Positions 46,009 through 58,600 of a stretch of 64,000 nucleotides of DNA are shown here, in pieces. Origin of the DNA: Saccharina japonica (taxonomy: Eukaryota; Sar; Phaeophyceae; Laminariales; Laminariaceae). Numbering within the stretch: the stretch's first letter is position 1; the number at the start of each line of letters is the position of its first letter. Position numbers and translations under genes: made by a program. The notes beneath the pieces were generated by a model. That model made no database searches. It had not been told where the DNA came from and saw only the letters and a program-made list of their open reading frames with translations. Location of the stretch: positions 561,924 through 625,923 of the forward strand of contig MEHQ01001196.1 in the NCBI GenBank assembly GCA_008828725.1, given 5' to 3'.

Positions 46009-46419
46009 TCATTCCCGAGAGGCAGGGCCACCGAAGCAGCCGCAGCGCGAGGTCCGACGACCCCTAGCATAGAGTAAACCATCCGCGGCGCCTAAACCAA
46101 TCGCGAGGCCGTCGCAAATCCAGTTTTGTTTTCCGTCCCTCTTTGCCTCCCAAACCATACGAGCACCGACCAGATCTCGACTTCGCTCAGAAGCTCGATC
46201 GCTGTACCCCCGTCCCGGCGGCCCTCGTGCGGCTTCGGGGTAGTGCCAGCCACCCAAGACACCCAAAAGAGCGATAGGCTCTTTGCCGGTGCCGGCAGAC
46301 ATAATCTTCCGGTGGCGGCGGCGCCCCGAGGAAGACGCAGGTCGTAGCTCGCCTCGTTGGTTGCCCACGGGTGTTCCTTGACCTTTTGCGTTATTCGATT
46401 TCTTAACGCAATACACCAT
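46009..46419 (-). CDS. Uncharacterised ORF, 136 codons, doubtful
   Basis: An open frame in a locally GC-rich island within AT-rich DNA, starting MVYCVKKSNNAKGQG. It has basic and Gly-rich composition and no recognisable domain. The island could be an exon remnant or a transposon piece. Confidence 0.15.
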   Translation of the reverse strand: MVYCVKKSNNAKGQGTPVGNQRGELRPASSSGRRRHRKIMSAGTGKEPIALLGVLGGWHYPEAARGPPGRGYSDRASERSRDLVGARMVWEAKRDGKQNWICDGLAIGLGAADGLLYARGRRTSRCGCFGGPASRE

Positions 46420-46695
46420 TCCTCGATATAGGATTCAAAGTTTGTTCACGGCATATATTCAATTTTATTCATTTTATTCAATAATTACGAAAGTTTTCAT
46501 CCGTCGTTAATACGGGCCCAAGAGTAGCAACAGTACAAATAAAAACAAAACAAGACGACAAAACCAGATAATTAATATCATTCTGGCGGCTCTCGTACTA
46601 AACTCATTCTGGTGACCCTTGCACGGCCAAATATTTGACAAGCAACACGTACGTACCTGGTACGCGTTTATATCAACAACGTATCAAGCGTAAAT

Positions 46696-46783
46696 TTAAC
46701 CCGTAAGAAATGGTTCCACACATTTGGGGACAAACTGCTTGGAAACAGTTTGGGAGTTATTTTTCAGTCCCGAATGGGTTATA
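46696..46783. mobile_element. piggyBac-type MITE, copy 2 (decayed)
   Basis: TTAACCCGTAAGAAATGGTT at the left, then CATTTGGGGACAAACTGCTT as in copy 1, with a right end GGGTTAT in place of GGGTTAA. Confidence 0.55.
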
Positions 46784-47589
46784 AATACGTTTGTCTCCCC
46801 CACTTCGGATACCAGCCTTGACTGCTTCACACTTCCCTGGCCTCTCTTAGCCTACTCTAAGCTCTTAATTGCCGGCGGGAAAATATATATTGTTTTTCGG
46901 GATCGGTCTTGGGATTATTATTCTTCTTCGTTTCTTCGATTCATTTCTTCGATTCATCCAAAGACTTCCAACGTATATAGCTGAGTAGATTGTACAATTC
47001 GTTAGTAAGGATGTTTAAGGGGATGATTTCGTCTTGAAAAAAATGGCTACATGTGGTTCGCATTTCGGAATCGCGGTCCGCGTTCGGAATGTTCTCGCAT
47101 TTTGGTCTCTAAAAGCAAAAGCGTCGCAGCCGCGTTTTTGGTCCGTTTTGGGTCCGGTTTTGGGTCAGGGTTAGGGTTAGGGGTTGAATTGGGTCTACGC
47201 CCGTACCTTGATCCCACCAGGAAGAGCTTTCTAGCGTGCAAAGCAAGGAAAAACGTGAACAGCCCGCCCCTCTAAAGATCCTTGCCAACGAATTGTAATT
47301 GGAGCTCGAATAAGCTGACCGAGGAACGGGCGGAATGCACGACACAGCAAGACGTTGATGCCTGAAAAGGGCGCTTACGGCCAGCATGGTCACACACTGC
47401 GTCTCACGCCGTGCCGAGTCCTGGCCGTTGCCGGCTGAGCATTGCCGATAGTCGTGGCCGCGCCACAATCCCGAGAAAGTCATGGCAGCCATCCAGGCAG
47501 TCTAGCGGCTGGCTTACAACTTCGAATTACAATTCCGGCAGCTGATCGGCGGGCCAAACCTATGATAGAGGCCGCTGGCTCTTCCTAGA

Positions 47590-50500
47590 CAACTGGTTGG
47601 TGCTGAATAGAGCCATCGAGGTGCCACCACACCCGGCAAGAATAGGGTCCTATCCCCGGATCATAAATCCGTCCCTATCACTACAACTCCGACTAACCGG
47701 GGACAACAACGGCGACCCCCCGAGGCGACACCGCCCCGCACGGTGTGGAAACCCCACCCCCATTGGTTGGTCACTGATTGGTTGGGGCTTATTGAGCCGG
47801 CGACACCATGAGACGACAGGGTCCCATCCCCTGATCATAAATTCTTCAAAACCTGCACATCTCCAACAATCCGGGGACAAAAATGGAGTTCCCCCAGATA
47901 TATACCGCCCAGCAAGATGTGGCGACCCCAACTCCAAGGGTTGATTGCTGAATTGCCTGGCTCTCATGGAGCCAGCGCGACGAGAGTTGTCCCTCGGGAG
48001 AACGTCGAGGTTCCGCCGCATCAGGTGACGACAAGGCTCCATCAGGTGACCACAAGGCCCCATCCCCAGACAATAATTATTTCCATGCATCTACAACTCC
48101 AGCAACTCGGCGAAGAAAACGGACACCCCCTGGGTCGATACCGCCCCGCAAGGTGTGGAAACCCCAACCTCATCGGCTGATGACTGATTTGGCGGGGGCT
48201 CATGGAGTCAGCGCGGCGAAATTTCCCCCCCGAACAACGTTGAGGTCCCGCCGCACGCGGGGATGATAACATGCCATCCCCTTATCAGAAATCCTTTCAT
48301 ACATCTACAACTAAAACAACCCGGGGACGAAAACGGGCATCTCCCGGGTCGATAACGCCCCGCAAGGTGTGGAAACCTCAACCCCATCAGCGGATAACCC
48401 ACTTGGCGGGGGGTTATGGAGCCAGTGCGGCGAGCGTTGCCCCCCGAACAACATTGAGGTTCTGCCACACCCAGGGATGATAACGTCCCATCCTCTGATC
48501 ATAAATAATTTTCATACAAATATAACTCCAACAACCCGGAAACGAAAACGGACACCCCCCGGATCGAGAGTTGTCCGCAAGGTGTGGAAACCCCACCCCC
48601 ATCGGCTGATTGCTGATTTGATTGGGGCTCATGGAGCCAGGCGAAGTTTTCCCTGGGGACAACGCCAAGGTCCCGCCGCACCCGAGGAAATAAAGTCCCA
48701 TCCCTGGATCAGAAGTACTTACATACATCGATAATCCCAACAACCCAGGGACGAAAACGGACATCGTCCTGGTCGAAACCGCCCCGCAAGGTGTGGAAAC
48801 CCCAACCCCACGGGTTGATTGCTGATTTGGCTGGCTCTCATAGAGCCAGCGCGAGGCGAGAGTCGCCCCCCGGCGTAACCGCCAGGTCCCGCCACACCCG
48901 GGGATGACAACGTCCCATCCCCGGATCATATTTTTTTCCATACAACTACAACTCCAACCACCCAGGGACGAAAACGGGATCCACCCGGGTCGATACCGCC
49001 CCGCAAGGTGCGGAAACTCTTCCCCCATCGGCTGATTGCTGATTTGGCTGGGGCTCATGGAGCCAAGCCACGGCGAGAGTTTCCCCTCGGGACAACGTCG
49101 AGATCCCGCCGCACCTGGGGATGATAGATTCCCATCCCCGGACCAGAAATTATCCCTTGCACCTACGACTCCAACAACCCGGGGACAAAAACAGGGTCCA
49201 TCCGGGTCGATACCGCCTCACAAGGTGTGGAAACCCCAGCCCCACGTGTTGATTGCTGGTTTTGGCGGGCTTTCATGGAGCCAGCACGGGGCAAGAGTTG
49301 CCCGCCCGGACAACGCCGAGGTCCCCCCGCTCCCGGGGACGATAAGTTTCCTTCTCCGGATCAGAAATCCTTCAATAAACTGACAACTTCAGCCACACGG
49401 GGACGAAAACGGACATCCTCCAGGTCGATACCGCCCCGCAACGTGTGGAAACCCTTCCCCCATCGACTGATTGCTGGCTTGGCTGGGGGGCATAGAGCCA
49501 GCCCTCGGCAAGAGTTTCCCTCGGGACAATTCCGAGGTCTCGCCGCACCCGGGAACGATAATATCCCATCGCCGGATCAGAAAGTATTTCATACATCTAC
49601 AGCTCCAACAACCCGGGGACGAAAACGGATACCCCACGGATCGATATCGCCCCTCAAGGTGTGGAAACACCAATCCCACTGGATGATGCGTGGTTGGCTG
49701 GGGCTCATACTAGAGCCAGCGCGAGGCGAGAATTTCCCCCCGCGGTAACGTCGAGATCTCGCCGCGCCCAGGGACGATACAATACAAGCCCCGACCAGAA
49801 ATTCCTTCATACACCTACAACTTCGACAACCCGGCGACAAAAACGGAGTACCCCCGAGTCGATGCCGCCCCGGAAGGTGTGGAAACCCGAACCCCACCGG
49901 TTGACAGTAGTGGACGAACCTTGATAGTGAAGCTTCCTAAGGTAGCCATTTAGGCACCCTGGTTGGTTAAAAAGGTTATATTGTACGCGGTTCAATCAAC
50001 TTGGAGAATTTCCCAGCCACAGCATCCCGAGTCAACCTAGAGTCTTTTCAAGCACAGCATCCAACCCGGCGGAGTCAACCTGGAGTCTTACCAAGCACAA
50101 CATTCAAGCACTGACCACTGATATAGGGGTAGGGTTAGGGTCGGAGAGTCGGCTTCAGGCACCAAGCACAAAACCTCCGTAAATATTCACTATCAAGGTG
50201 CGTCCACCCCTCCTGGTTCATTGCTGATCTGGCTGGGGCTCATGGAGCCAGTGCGCAAGGAGAGTTTCGCTCGGGACGACGTCCACACCGCACCCGGGGA
50301 CGATAAGGTCCCATCCCCGGATCATAAATCATTCCATATGTCATACGTATGTATATGAAGTACAAAACAACGGGGGGACGAAAAATGACATCTCCCAGGT
50401 CGATACCGCCCCGCAATGTGTGGAAACCCCAACCCCACTGGCTGAATCATGATTGGCTGGGGTTCATGGATTCAGCGCGCGGCGAAAATTGCCCCTCGAG

Positions 50501-50810
50501 ACAACGTCCCGGGTTCCGCCGCACCCGGGGACGATAAGATTCCATCCCCGGAACAAGAATGATTTTCCATACATCTGAAACTCTAACAACTGGGGGACGA
50601 AAACGGACATCCTCCGGATCGATACCCCCCCGCAAGGTATGAAAACCCCAACCCTACTGACTGATTGCTGATTGGCTGGAGGCACGGTACTCGTAGAGGT
50701 TTCGTCGCACCCCGGGATGATAAGGCCCCATTCCCGGATCAGAAATCCTTCCATGCACCTACGTACAACTCTAACAACCCTGGGATAAAAACAGACATGC
50801 CTCGGATCGG
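47590..50810 (+). repeat. Minisatellite of about 215-bp units inside Helitron 1
   Basis: About 13 units recognisable by CCGCCCCGCAAGGTGTGGAA (near 48137, 48356, 48570, 48780 and on). Each unit also has GGCTCATGGAGCCAG, CCGCCGCACCCGGGGA and AACCCGGGGACGAAAACGG. Units are more diverged than in the second array. Frames on both strands are repeat artefacts. Confidence 0.9.
49911..50206. mobile_element. TIR element ACCTTGATAGT, copy 2, nested in the Helitron satellite
   Basis: 296 bp with ends TGGACGAACCTTGATAGTGA and TCACTATCAAGGTGCGTCCA. The satellite resumes on both sides; its flanks (CCGGTTGA / CTGGTTCA) could be a diverged 8-bp target duplication. The interior is an inverted relative of 45277-45595 and contains a short GGGTTAGGG. 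Confidence 0.8.
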
Positions 50811-50939
50811 TACTGGCCTGCACGATGTTCCTTGTATTTCCGTTCAGAGTGGTATATCACAGCATACGAGTACTACCATACCAGGTACTACATATTCTAC
50901 TGTGCAGCGCCACGGGCGGAGCCGTGGCCGTACCGCTCG

Positions 50940-52257
50940 TAAAAAATAAAATACCATGCCCCCCCTGAGGAGATGCGACAGACAAACCAATAAAATTCAA
51001 CACACAACACACCTCCTGGGGGGAAGATTTGATCCGAGCTACGTGCTGCTATTATTGCTGTGGTGTTCTCCACAACAAGGGAGGGCACGCAAGACAAACG
51101 TGGGGGATTTGGCTGATCTCGTCGAGATATTTCGATATTTCCATGGACGCATCGTTCGGCGTTGTTTGCACTCTCTCTCCCCGTTTCGTCGTATCGAGTT
51201 AACCCATTTAGGACTGCAGTCCCGATGTGGGGACAAAACACATGGGATTAGAGTGAACTATTTATTTCAAGACAGTGCAGTTCTAACAGGGTTAAATTGG
51301 CTTCGAGATTTGTCCGAGGGCGGTGTTACGTGTTGTACGCGACGGACGGCACATGATTATTTTTAAGTGTTGTATTAAGTAGGCGTATATTGAGGATCCC
51401 ATCCATAATTGCTAGCCTTCATTCTGTCCGTGGGGCGGCTCCTAAGCATAACAAGCTGCCGTCTGCTCGCATCGAGAGTGTCACCCGCCTTCCGGTTCCG
51501 GCGTGTCCTACTAATAATGCCTTACAGCAGTAGATACGAGTACATACCAGGTATAGGCTGTAACTACAGCAGTACTCGTACTGCTGTTTGTTGTTGCACA
51601 ATTTTCAAACCCTCTCAGAACTTGACCCACATCTTTGGGGACAAACTACTTGAGTTTAGTGTGTGATTGTTTTTTCAGTACGAGTACGAGGTATGCACGT
51701 AGTAGTTGGATTAAACCAGGCGCCTTATTAACCGGTCTTTAGCCCACATATCGTACCAGATAAAGTACAAAATACGTTGTGATTTCTTGCTGGTTTTATG
51801 ACGTGTTTTTGGATTTTTTTTTTCTCACCAAAGCACGAGAAGGCGTCGACTCTACTGACTGAACCCTAACCCCAACCCTACTGTACTCGTAATACAGCCT
51901 ATAAGGCTCGACCCTCGTAGCGCGGCGGCTTCGCCGTGCGTTTTGGACAATCTGAAAAAACAATGCGCGGGCCGCCACAAAAATCTTAATATATTTGGTA
52001 CTTTGTCTGGTACGATTTGTGGGTCAAGCTCACGGTGTTCGTAACGGTATTTGTAACCGTAAAAAAAACCGTTGGTTGGTTGGCCCTCCGAAGATCGTTG
52101 TTTCTTTTGTAGCGGGATCTGCGTAGCGGGGTCTGTACTGCCTGCACTCTGTAGTATACGTACGTACAGTAGATAATACTGACGGGTGGTAAAACATGTC
52201 ATAGGGCAGTACCCACCAAGCAGCAGTAAGTGTGGTCCAAGCAGGGAGCCTGGCAAC
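50940..52257 (+). promoter_or_regulatory. Upstream flank of gene 2
   Basis: Aligns in patches with 14216-15208 upstream of gene 1, in the same order and orientation. It contains a TTAA MITE at 51199-51295 and a relative of that MITE around 51605-51670 (TTTGGGGACAAACTACTTGA). Also carries the telomere-like CCCTAACCCCAACCCTA near 51866. No core promoter motif identified. Confidence 0.5.
51199..51295. mobile_element. piggyBac-type MITE, copy 3
   Basis: TTAA at 51199-51202 and 51292-51295 enclose 89 bp with CCC..GGG ends and the family block TGTGGGGACAAA. Confidence 0.65.
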
Positions 52258-52420
52258 ATGCACCGCGAGAGGCGCTGCCGCTGGACGGGAGCATGGCCCT
52301 CTTCTGCAGCCGCTCTCCTCATCAAGACGAGCATCGCCTGCTGCCTGGTCGTCTGCTGCAGTTCACCTCCTGCCACCGGGCCTTTGACGGCAGGTGTTCT
52401 GCCCTCTCGAAGAACTGCTA

Positions 52421-52461
<41 letters not shown>

Positions 52462-52606
52462 GCTGTCGAGGCAACGTGCGACTACTACGTGGAACAGGAG
52501 GCGATCGCCGGGTTGGAGTTTTGTCCGCAGCAGCTGGAGCCGCTGCGGCCTCTCCTCCTGGAGAACAAGCGGAGGTTGCTCAGGCTGGCGCTAGATGCAG
52601 TCGACG
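52258..52606 (+). CDS. Gene 2 exon 1 (expanded poly-Ala)
   Basis: Starts MHRERRCRWTGAW, hydrophobic leader, then 14 consecutive Ala encoded by a pure-looking GCT run, then CDYYVEQE and LLLENKRRLLRLALDAVD. Donor GACG|GTAAGC at 52607, phase 1. An upstream in-frame ATG at 52186 is ignored because gene 1 has no equivalent. Confidence 0.8.
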
Positions 52607-55600
52607 GTAAGCCGCGGGGAGGGTGCGCGTATTGTGATGGTATGATGGTGTGAGGTTCGTTGCTACGTACTCGTACAGTACGCGACATGTATGTGTTGAG
52701 AGTGTCGGGCTGAGATTATATTTGATTCAAGAAATTCACAGCTATTTAATACGAGTACTGCTGGTACGGGTAATACTGTACGCAATTGTGCCCAGTGAAG
52801 AACGCCAGTCTACGGGTAGGTGCACCAGGCAGTATGCTCATCGTTGACACCACAATAAGCGTCGAGTTTTAGACAAAATAGGAGACCATTGACTGCTGTC
52901 GTGTACGTTGCATACACCAAGTACTGCCTGTACTGCAGTTCGAATCGTTATCTCCCTCCCCCGATGATGTCTGCGCGTGTTGTGTTGTTCGTTGGTGGTC
53001 TTGGCGACAATGTCGATCGAGGGACGGAACGATCCCTTCCCGATTTTCAAATTTAACGTTGTAGATACCGATACTACAGTCAGTACTAAACGCATACGAT
53101 ACACTTGTACAGCACAATATGGCGCGAAGTCTCTTGCGAGCGATTGTCAAAGATGCGAAAGCGCGGATAGCATTCATCCCTGAATGAAGAATGAAGAAAG
53201 AACCATAGCATGGCGTGGGGTGCGCCTGTTTCGGATGCGTACAGTAGCTGTTACGGCTGCCTGTTCCCCCCGTAATAGTCACGCGTCATTACTCGTCGTC
53301 ATTGTAGATGTACACCAACATGCATGCGAAGAAGCAAGGGCCCACTTCTCTGCCCCCAAAGTCCCGCCCACTGCTGCGCAAGCATAGCAGACGCACATGT
53401 GCGAACGGCACGACACTACCTGCTGCAATAGTTTGTAGATAGGCCTAGAGGCTACGTAGCCCATTGATGTATTTTTCTTGTTTCTGGCAGGGGTCAACAA
53501 CACCGACCGATTCAACGGATTCGTGTGGCCCGCATCTGGAGAAGTATATATCTATATTATTAAATGCTGCTATTCTGTCTGTCTGTCCGTAATTGAGCAG
53601 CGCTATCCAGAGCGGTTTAGCCCCACCTTGCCCCATGGGTAGGGAGGCTGGGTGCCACAACCCGCAGAACACTGGGTCCCATGCCGCGCCGAGCCGTGGC
53701 CGTGGCACAATCCCGACGCAGTTCTGGCAGCCATCTAGCCAGCTTACCTGCTGACTTCCAATTTTTGAATTACTATTCTGGCAGCTGATTGGTTGCCCAA
53801 ATCCATGCCAGTGGCTGCTGGCTCTTTCTAGAACATCGGTGCTGAAAAGAGCCACCGAGTTTCCACCAAACCCGGGGAGGATAGGCTCCCATCCCCGGAT
53901 CAGAAATCCCTCCATATCTCTACAACTCCGACCAACCGGGGACAAAAACGGCGATTTCCCGGGTCGACACTGCCCCGCACGGTATGGAAACCCCACCACC
54001 ATCAGTTGGTCACTGATTGGCTGAGGCTCAGGGAGCCAGCGGCACCCGGGGACGATAAGTTCCCATCCCCGGGTCAGAAATCCTTCCATACATCTACAAC
54101 TCCAACGACCTGGGGACGCAAACGGGCATCCCCCGGTTCGATACCGCCTCACAAGGTGTGGAAACCCCAATACCACGGGAACATTTACCATTTACGGTTG
54201 CCTGGCCCTCATAGAGCCAGCGTGCGGCGAGAGTTGCTCCTCGGGGCAACGTCGAAGTCCCGCCGCACCAGGGGATGATAACGTCCCATCCCCGGGTCAT
54301 GAATCCTTCCATACATGTACAACTTCAACAACCCGGGGACAAAAACGGAAATCCCCGGGTCGATACCGCCCCGCAAGGTGTGGAAACCCCACCACCACTG
54401 GTTGATTGATGATTTTGCTCGGGCGCTGGAGTTCATAGAGCCAGCACGCAGCGAGAGTTGCCCCTCAGGGCAACAGCGAGGTCCCGCCGCACCCGGGGAG
54501 GATATGATCCCATCCCCGGGTCAGAAATCCTTCCATACATCTACAACTCCAACGACCCGGGGACGCAAACGGACATCCTCCATGTCGATACCGCCTCGCA
54601 AGGTGTGGAAACCCCAATACCACGGGAACATTTTCGGTTGCCTGGCCCTCATAGAGCCAGCGTGCGGCGAGAGTTGCCCCTCGGGGCAACGTCGAAGTCC
54701 CGCCGCACCCGGGGATGATAACGTCCCATCCCCGGGTTATAACTACTTCCATGCATCTACAAATCCAACAACCCGGGGGGACAAAAACGGACATTTCCCG
54801 GGTCGATACCGCCCCGCAAGGTGTGGAAACCCCACCACCACTGGCTGATTGCTGATTTTGCTGGGCGCTGGAGTTCATAGAGCCAGCACGCAGCGAGGGT
54901 TGCCCCTCGGGGCAACAGTGAGGTCCCGCCGCACCCGGGGATGATATGATCACATCCCCGGTTCAGAAATCCTCCCATGAATCTACAACTCCAACGACCC
55001 GGGGACGTAAACGGACATTCCCCGGTTCGATACCGCCTCACAAGGTGTGGAAACCCCAACACCACGGGAACATTTTTCGGTTGCCTGGTCCTCATAGAGC
55101 CAGCGTGCGGCAAGAGTTGCCCCTCGGGGCAACGCCGAAGTCCCGCCGCACCCGGGGATGATAACTTCTTATCCCCGGGTCATACATCCTTCCATACATT
55201 TACAACTCCAACAACCCGGGGACGAAAACAGACATCCCCCGGGTCGATACCGCTCCGCAAGGTGTGGAAACCCCACCACCACTGGCTGGTTGCTGATTTG
55301 GCTGGGGCACTAAAGTTCATGGAGCCAGCACGCAGCGAGGGTTGCCCCTCGGGGCAACAGCGAGGTCCCGCCGCACCCGGGGATGATACGACAACATCCC
55401 CGGGCCAGCAATACTTCCATACATTTACAACTCCAACGACCCGGGGACGCAAACGGACATCCCCCGGGTCGATACCGCCTCACAAGCTGACAAGGTGTGG
55501 AAACCCCAATACCACAGGAACACTTACGGTTGCCTGACCCTCATAGAGCCAGCATTCGGCGAGAGTTGCCCCTCGGGGCAACGTCGAAGCCCCGCCGCAC

Positions 55601-58600
55601 CCGGGGATGATAACGTCCCATCCCCGTGTCATGAATCCTTCCATACATCTACAACTCCAACAACCCGGAGGCGAAAACGTACATCTCCCGGGTCGAGACC
55701 GCCCCGCAAGGTGTGGCAACCCCACCACCACTGGCTGATTGCTGATTATGCTGGGGCGCTGGAGTTCATAGAGCCAGCACGCAGCGAGGGTCACCCCTCG
55801 GGGCAACAGCGAGGTCCCGCCGCACCCGGGGATGATATTATCCCATCCCCGGATCGGAAGTTCTTCCATACATCTACAACTCCAACGACCCGGGGACGCA
55901 AACGGACATCCCCGGATCGATACCGCCTCACAAGGTGTGGAAACCCCAACCCCACGGGTTTTTTTGCGGTTGCCTGGCCCTCATAGAGCCAGTGTGCGGC
56001 GAGAGTTGCCCCCCGGGGCAACGTGGAAGTCCCGCCACACCCGGGGATGATAACGTCCTATCCCCGGGTCGTACATCCTTCCAAATATCTACAAATTCAA
56101 CAACCCGGGGACGAAAATGACATCCCCGGGCTCGATACCGCCCCGCAAACCCTACCACCATTGGTTGATCGCTGATTTGGTCGAGGCGCTGGAGCCGAGA
56201 GATCCAGCACGCAGCGAGGGTTACCCCTCGAGGCAACGGCGAGGTCCCGCCGCTGCAGGCGATGATATGATCCCACCCCCGGGTCGGAAGTCCTTCCATA
56301 CATTTACAACTCCAACGACCCGGGAACACAGCAAACACCCCTCGTGTCGATACCGCCCCACAAGGTGTGGAAACCCCAACCCCACGGGTTAATTTTCGGT
56401 TGCCTGGCCCTCATAGAGCCAATGTGCGGCGAGAGTTGCCCCCCGGGCCAACGTCGAATGCCCACCGCGCCCGGGGATGATAACGTCGCATCCCTGGGTC
56501 AGGAATCCTTCCATACATCTACAACTCCAACAACCCGGGGACGAAAACGGACATCACCGGGGTCGATACCGCCCCACAAGGTGTGGAAACCCCCACCCTA
56601 CGGGCTGATTTACGGTTGGCTGGCTCTCATGGAGCCAGCGCGCAGCGCGAGTTGCCCCTCGGGGCAACGGCGAGGTCCCACCGCACCCGGGGATGATAAC
56701 GTCGCATCCCCGGACCAGAATTCCTTGCGGACAACTACAACTCCAATAACCCGGGGAAGAAAACAGACACCACCTGGGTCGATACCGCCCCGCATGGTGG
56801 TTCTTATTTTCCGGTTCAGATTGGTACATCACAGCACACTGTTAATGCGAGTACTATGAGCGACGCAAAGCTAGTGCCACGGGCGGAGCCGTGGCCGTAC
56901 CGCTAGTATAAATATTTTTCTTGGTTGCCCTTCTTCTACTCCGCACGTTTGGGAGCCTGCCTGTGGCCACGTGCTAGATTGTTGGCGAGAACGACACCAA
57001 TCTTCCATCGGGACGCTTATTTTAACCGGTTTTGTGACCACAAGCTACAGTAGTAGTAAATTTCAGAGAAATGAACCAACAATGATGAGGAAACACCAAT
57101 CAATACGATCGTCATCCGTGTCATCACTATCGTCGGCATCGTCACCAGATTATTACCCCCCTCTCCCCCTTGCGGAATTACCTGCCGACAGATGCGGGTG
57201 GAGAATTCCCCCTATTGCTGCTCAGCTCTTTGGTAGTCGAAGCGACGGACGTTTTTTTCTCGGCAAGCCAAAGCGCGACGGGTGACATCGGAGGCTGGGT
57301 TCAGAGCAAAGAAGAGTCCGAATCCCAAGAAGGGCGGAGTTTCGATGAGAACGAGCGTTTTATAGATCAGTGAGTGACAAAAAAAGCACCCGCTACGTAC
57401 ATGTTTTGAAGAGCAATTGGAATGTGTTACTCGTACGACCAACGTTGTTTTGGAAAGCGTACGGGCGGTAGATCTGGACCAAGACGCATTGTATGCATCA
57501 TGCTTTACTGCCGCGCAATGCTGCCTCGCGTGGTGGTGTCAACGAAAGTATGTGCATACATGTGCATACATACGCGCATCAGGCCACAGACAGACAGACC
57601 GATACGACGGCATATAGGGGTGCAGCTGGACGCATGCTACGGTAGAGGTGCACCATTTTTTTTCTAAGGCTCCTCACGTAAGGAGCTCCATACTAATAAC
57701 AAGTAAAACAAAATAGATTTTGGACGAAAGTACAAGTGCTACGTACCCGATGAACAATAAGTACCACGGCCTTAAGTATACAATGAACAATATTTCAACA
57801 CGAGAATGAAAAGTCCGACAATTCTGGGTTAAGGAGGCTTCAATACTTCAATAGATCATTCCGAAAACGTTTCAGCCAAAAAAAGGTATACCTTGTATAC
57901 CTCTATCGTGGCACGCTCCTCACTTGAGAATATCTATACCTGCAGCAGTAGCACCCAAAACCTGGAGCGAAGACGAAGGGAAAGTGAAATTCGTTGCACA
58001 AATATGTTGGCCTGGTCTACTCTGGGCATACAACAAATGACGCTGCAGAGCGTGTATGGGCATTCCGACGATATTCGGCTGTTCCTCAGTTGAGATGCTG
58101 TGCCGTCGGTCAGAGATGCTGTGCCGTCAGTCAGATATGTGTGCCGTCTGTCGGAGATGTTTTCCGTCGGTCAGATATGTGTGCCGTCGGTAAGAGATGT
58201 GTGTCGTCGGTAAGAAATGTGTGCCGTCGGTCAGACACATATGTGTACCGTCGGTCAGAGATATTGTGCCGTCGGTCAGAGATGTTGTGCCGTCGGTCAC
58301 ATATGTGTGCCGTCGGTCAGTGATAGTGTGGCGTCGGTCTGATATGTATGTGTGCCGTCGATCAGAGATGTGTGCCGGCGGTTATATATGTGTGCTGTCA
58401 GTCAGAGGTGTGTACCGTGGGTCAGATATGTATGCCGTCGGTCAGAGGTGTTGTGCCGTCGGTCAGATATGTGTACCGTCGGTAAGAAATGTGTGCCGTC
58501 GATCAGATACATATGTGTACCGTCGGTCAGAGATATTGTGCCGTCGGGTCAGAGATGTTGTGCCGTCGGTCACATATGTGTGCCGTTGGTCAGAGAGAGT

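Larger units (their letters stand above)
47380..50939 (+). mobile_element. Decayed Helitron with 215-bp minisatellite
   Basis: The left part (47380-47640) aligns with the left part of the Helitron at 53551 (from about 53670): GGCCGTTGCCGG, CCACAATCCCGA, GGCAGCTGAT and GCTGAATAGAGCC blocks. The right end has the hairpin GCCACGGGCGGAGCCGTGGC and CCGTACCG, then CTCG at 50936-50939 where the intact copy has CTAG. The 5' TC terminus is missing. About 13 satellite units lie between, interrupted by a TIR element at 49911-50206. Confidence 0.75.

Noticed and set aside
47597..56859. Frames of 60-248 codons rich in Pro, Gly and Arg
   Set aside because: Produced by the 215-bp Helitron minisatellites; reading frames change with unit indels and exist on both strands.
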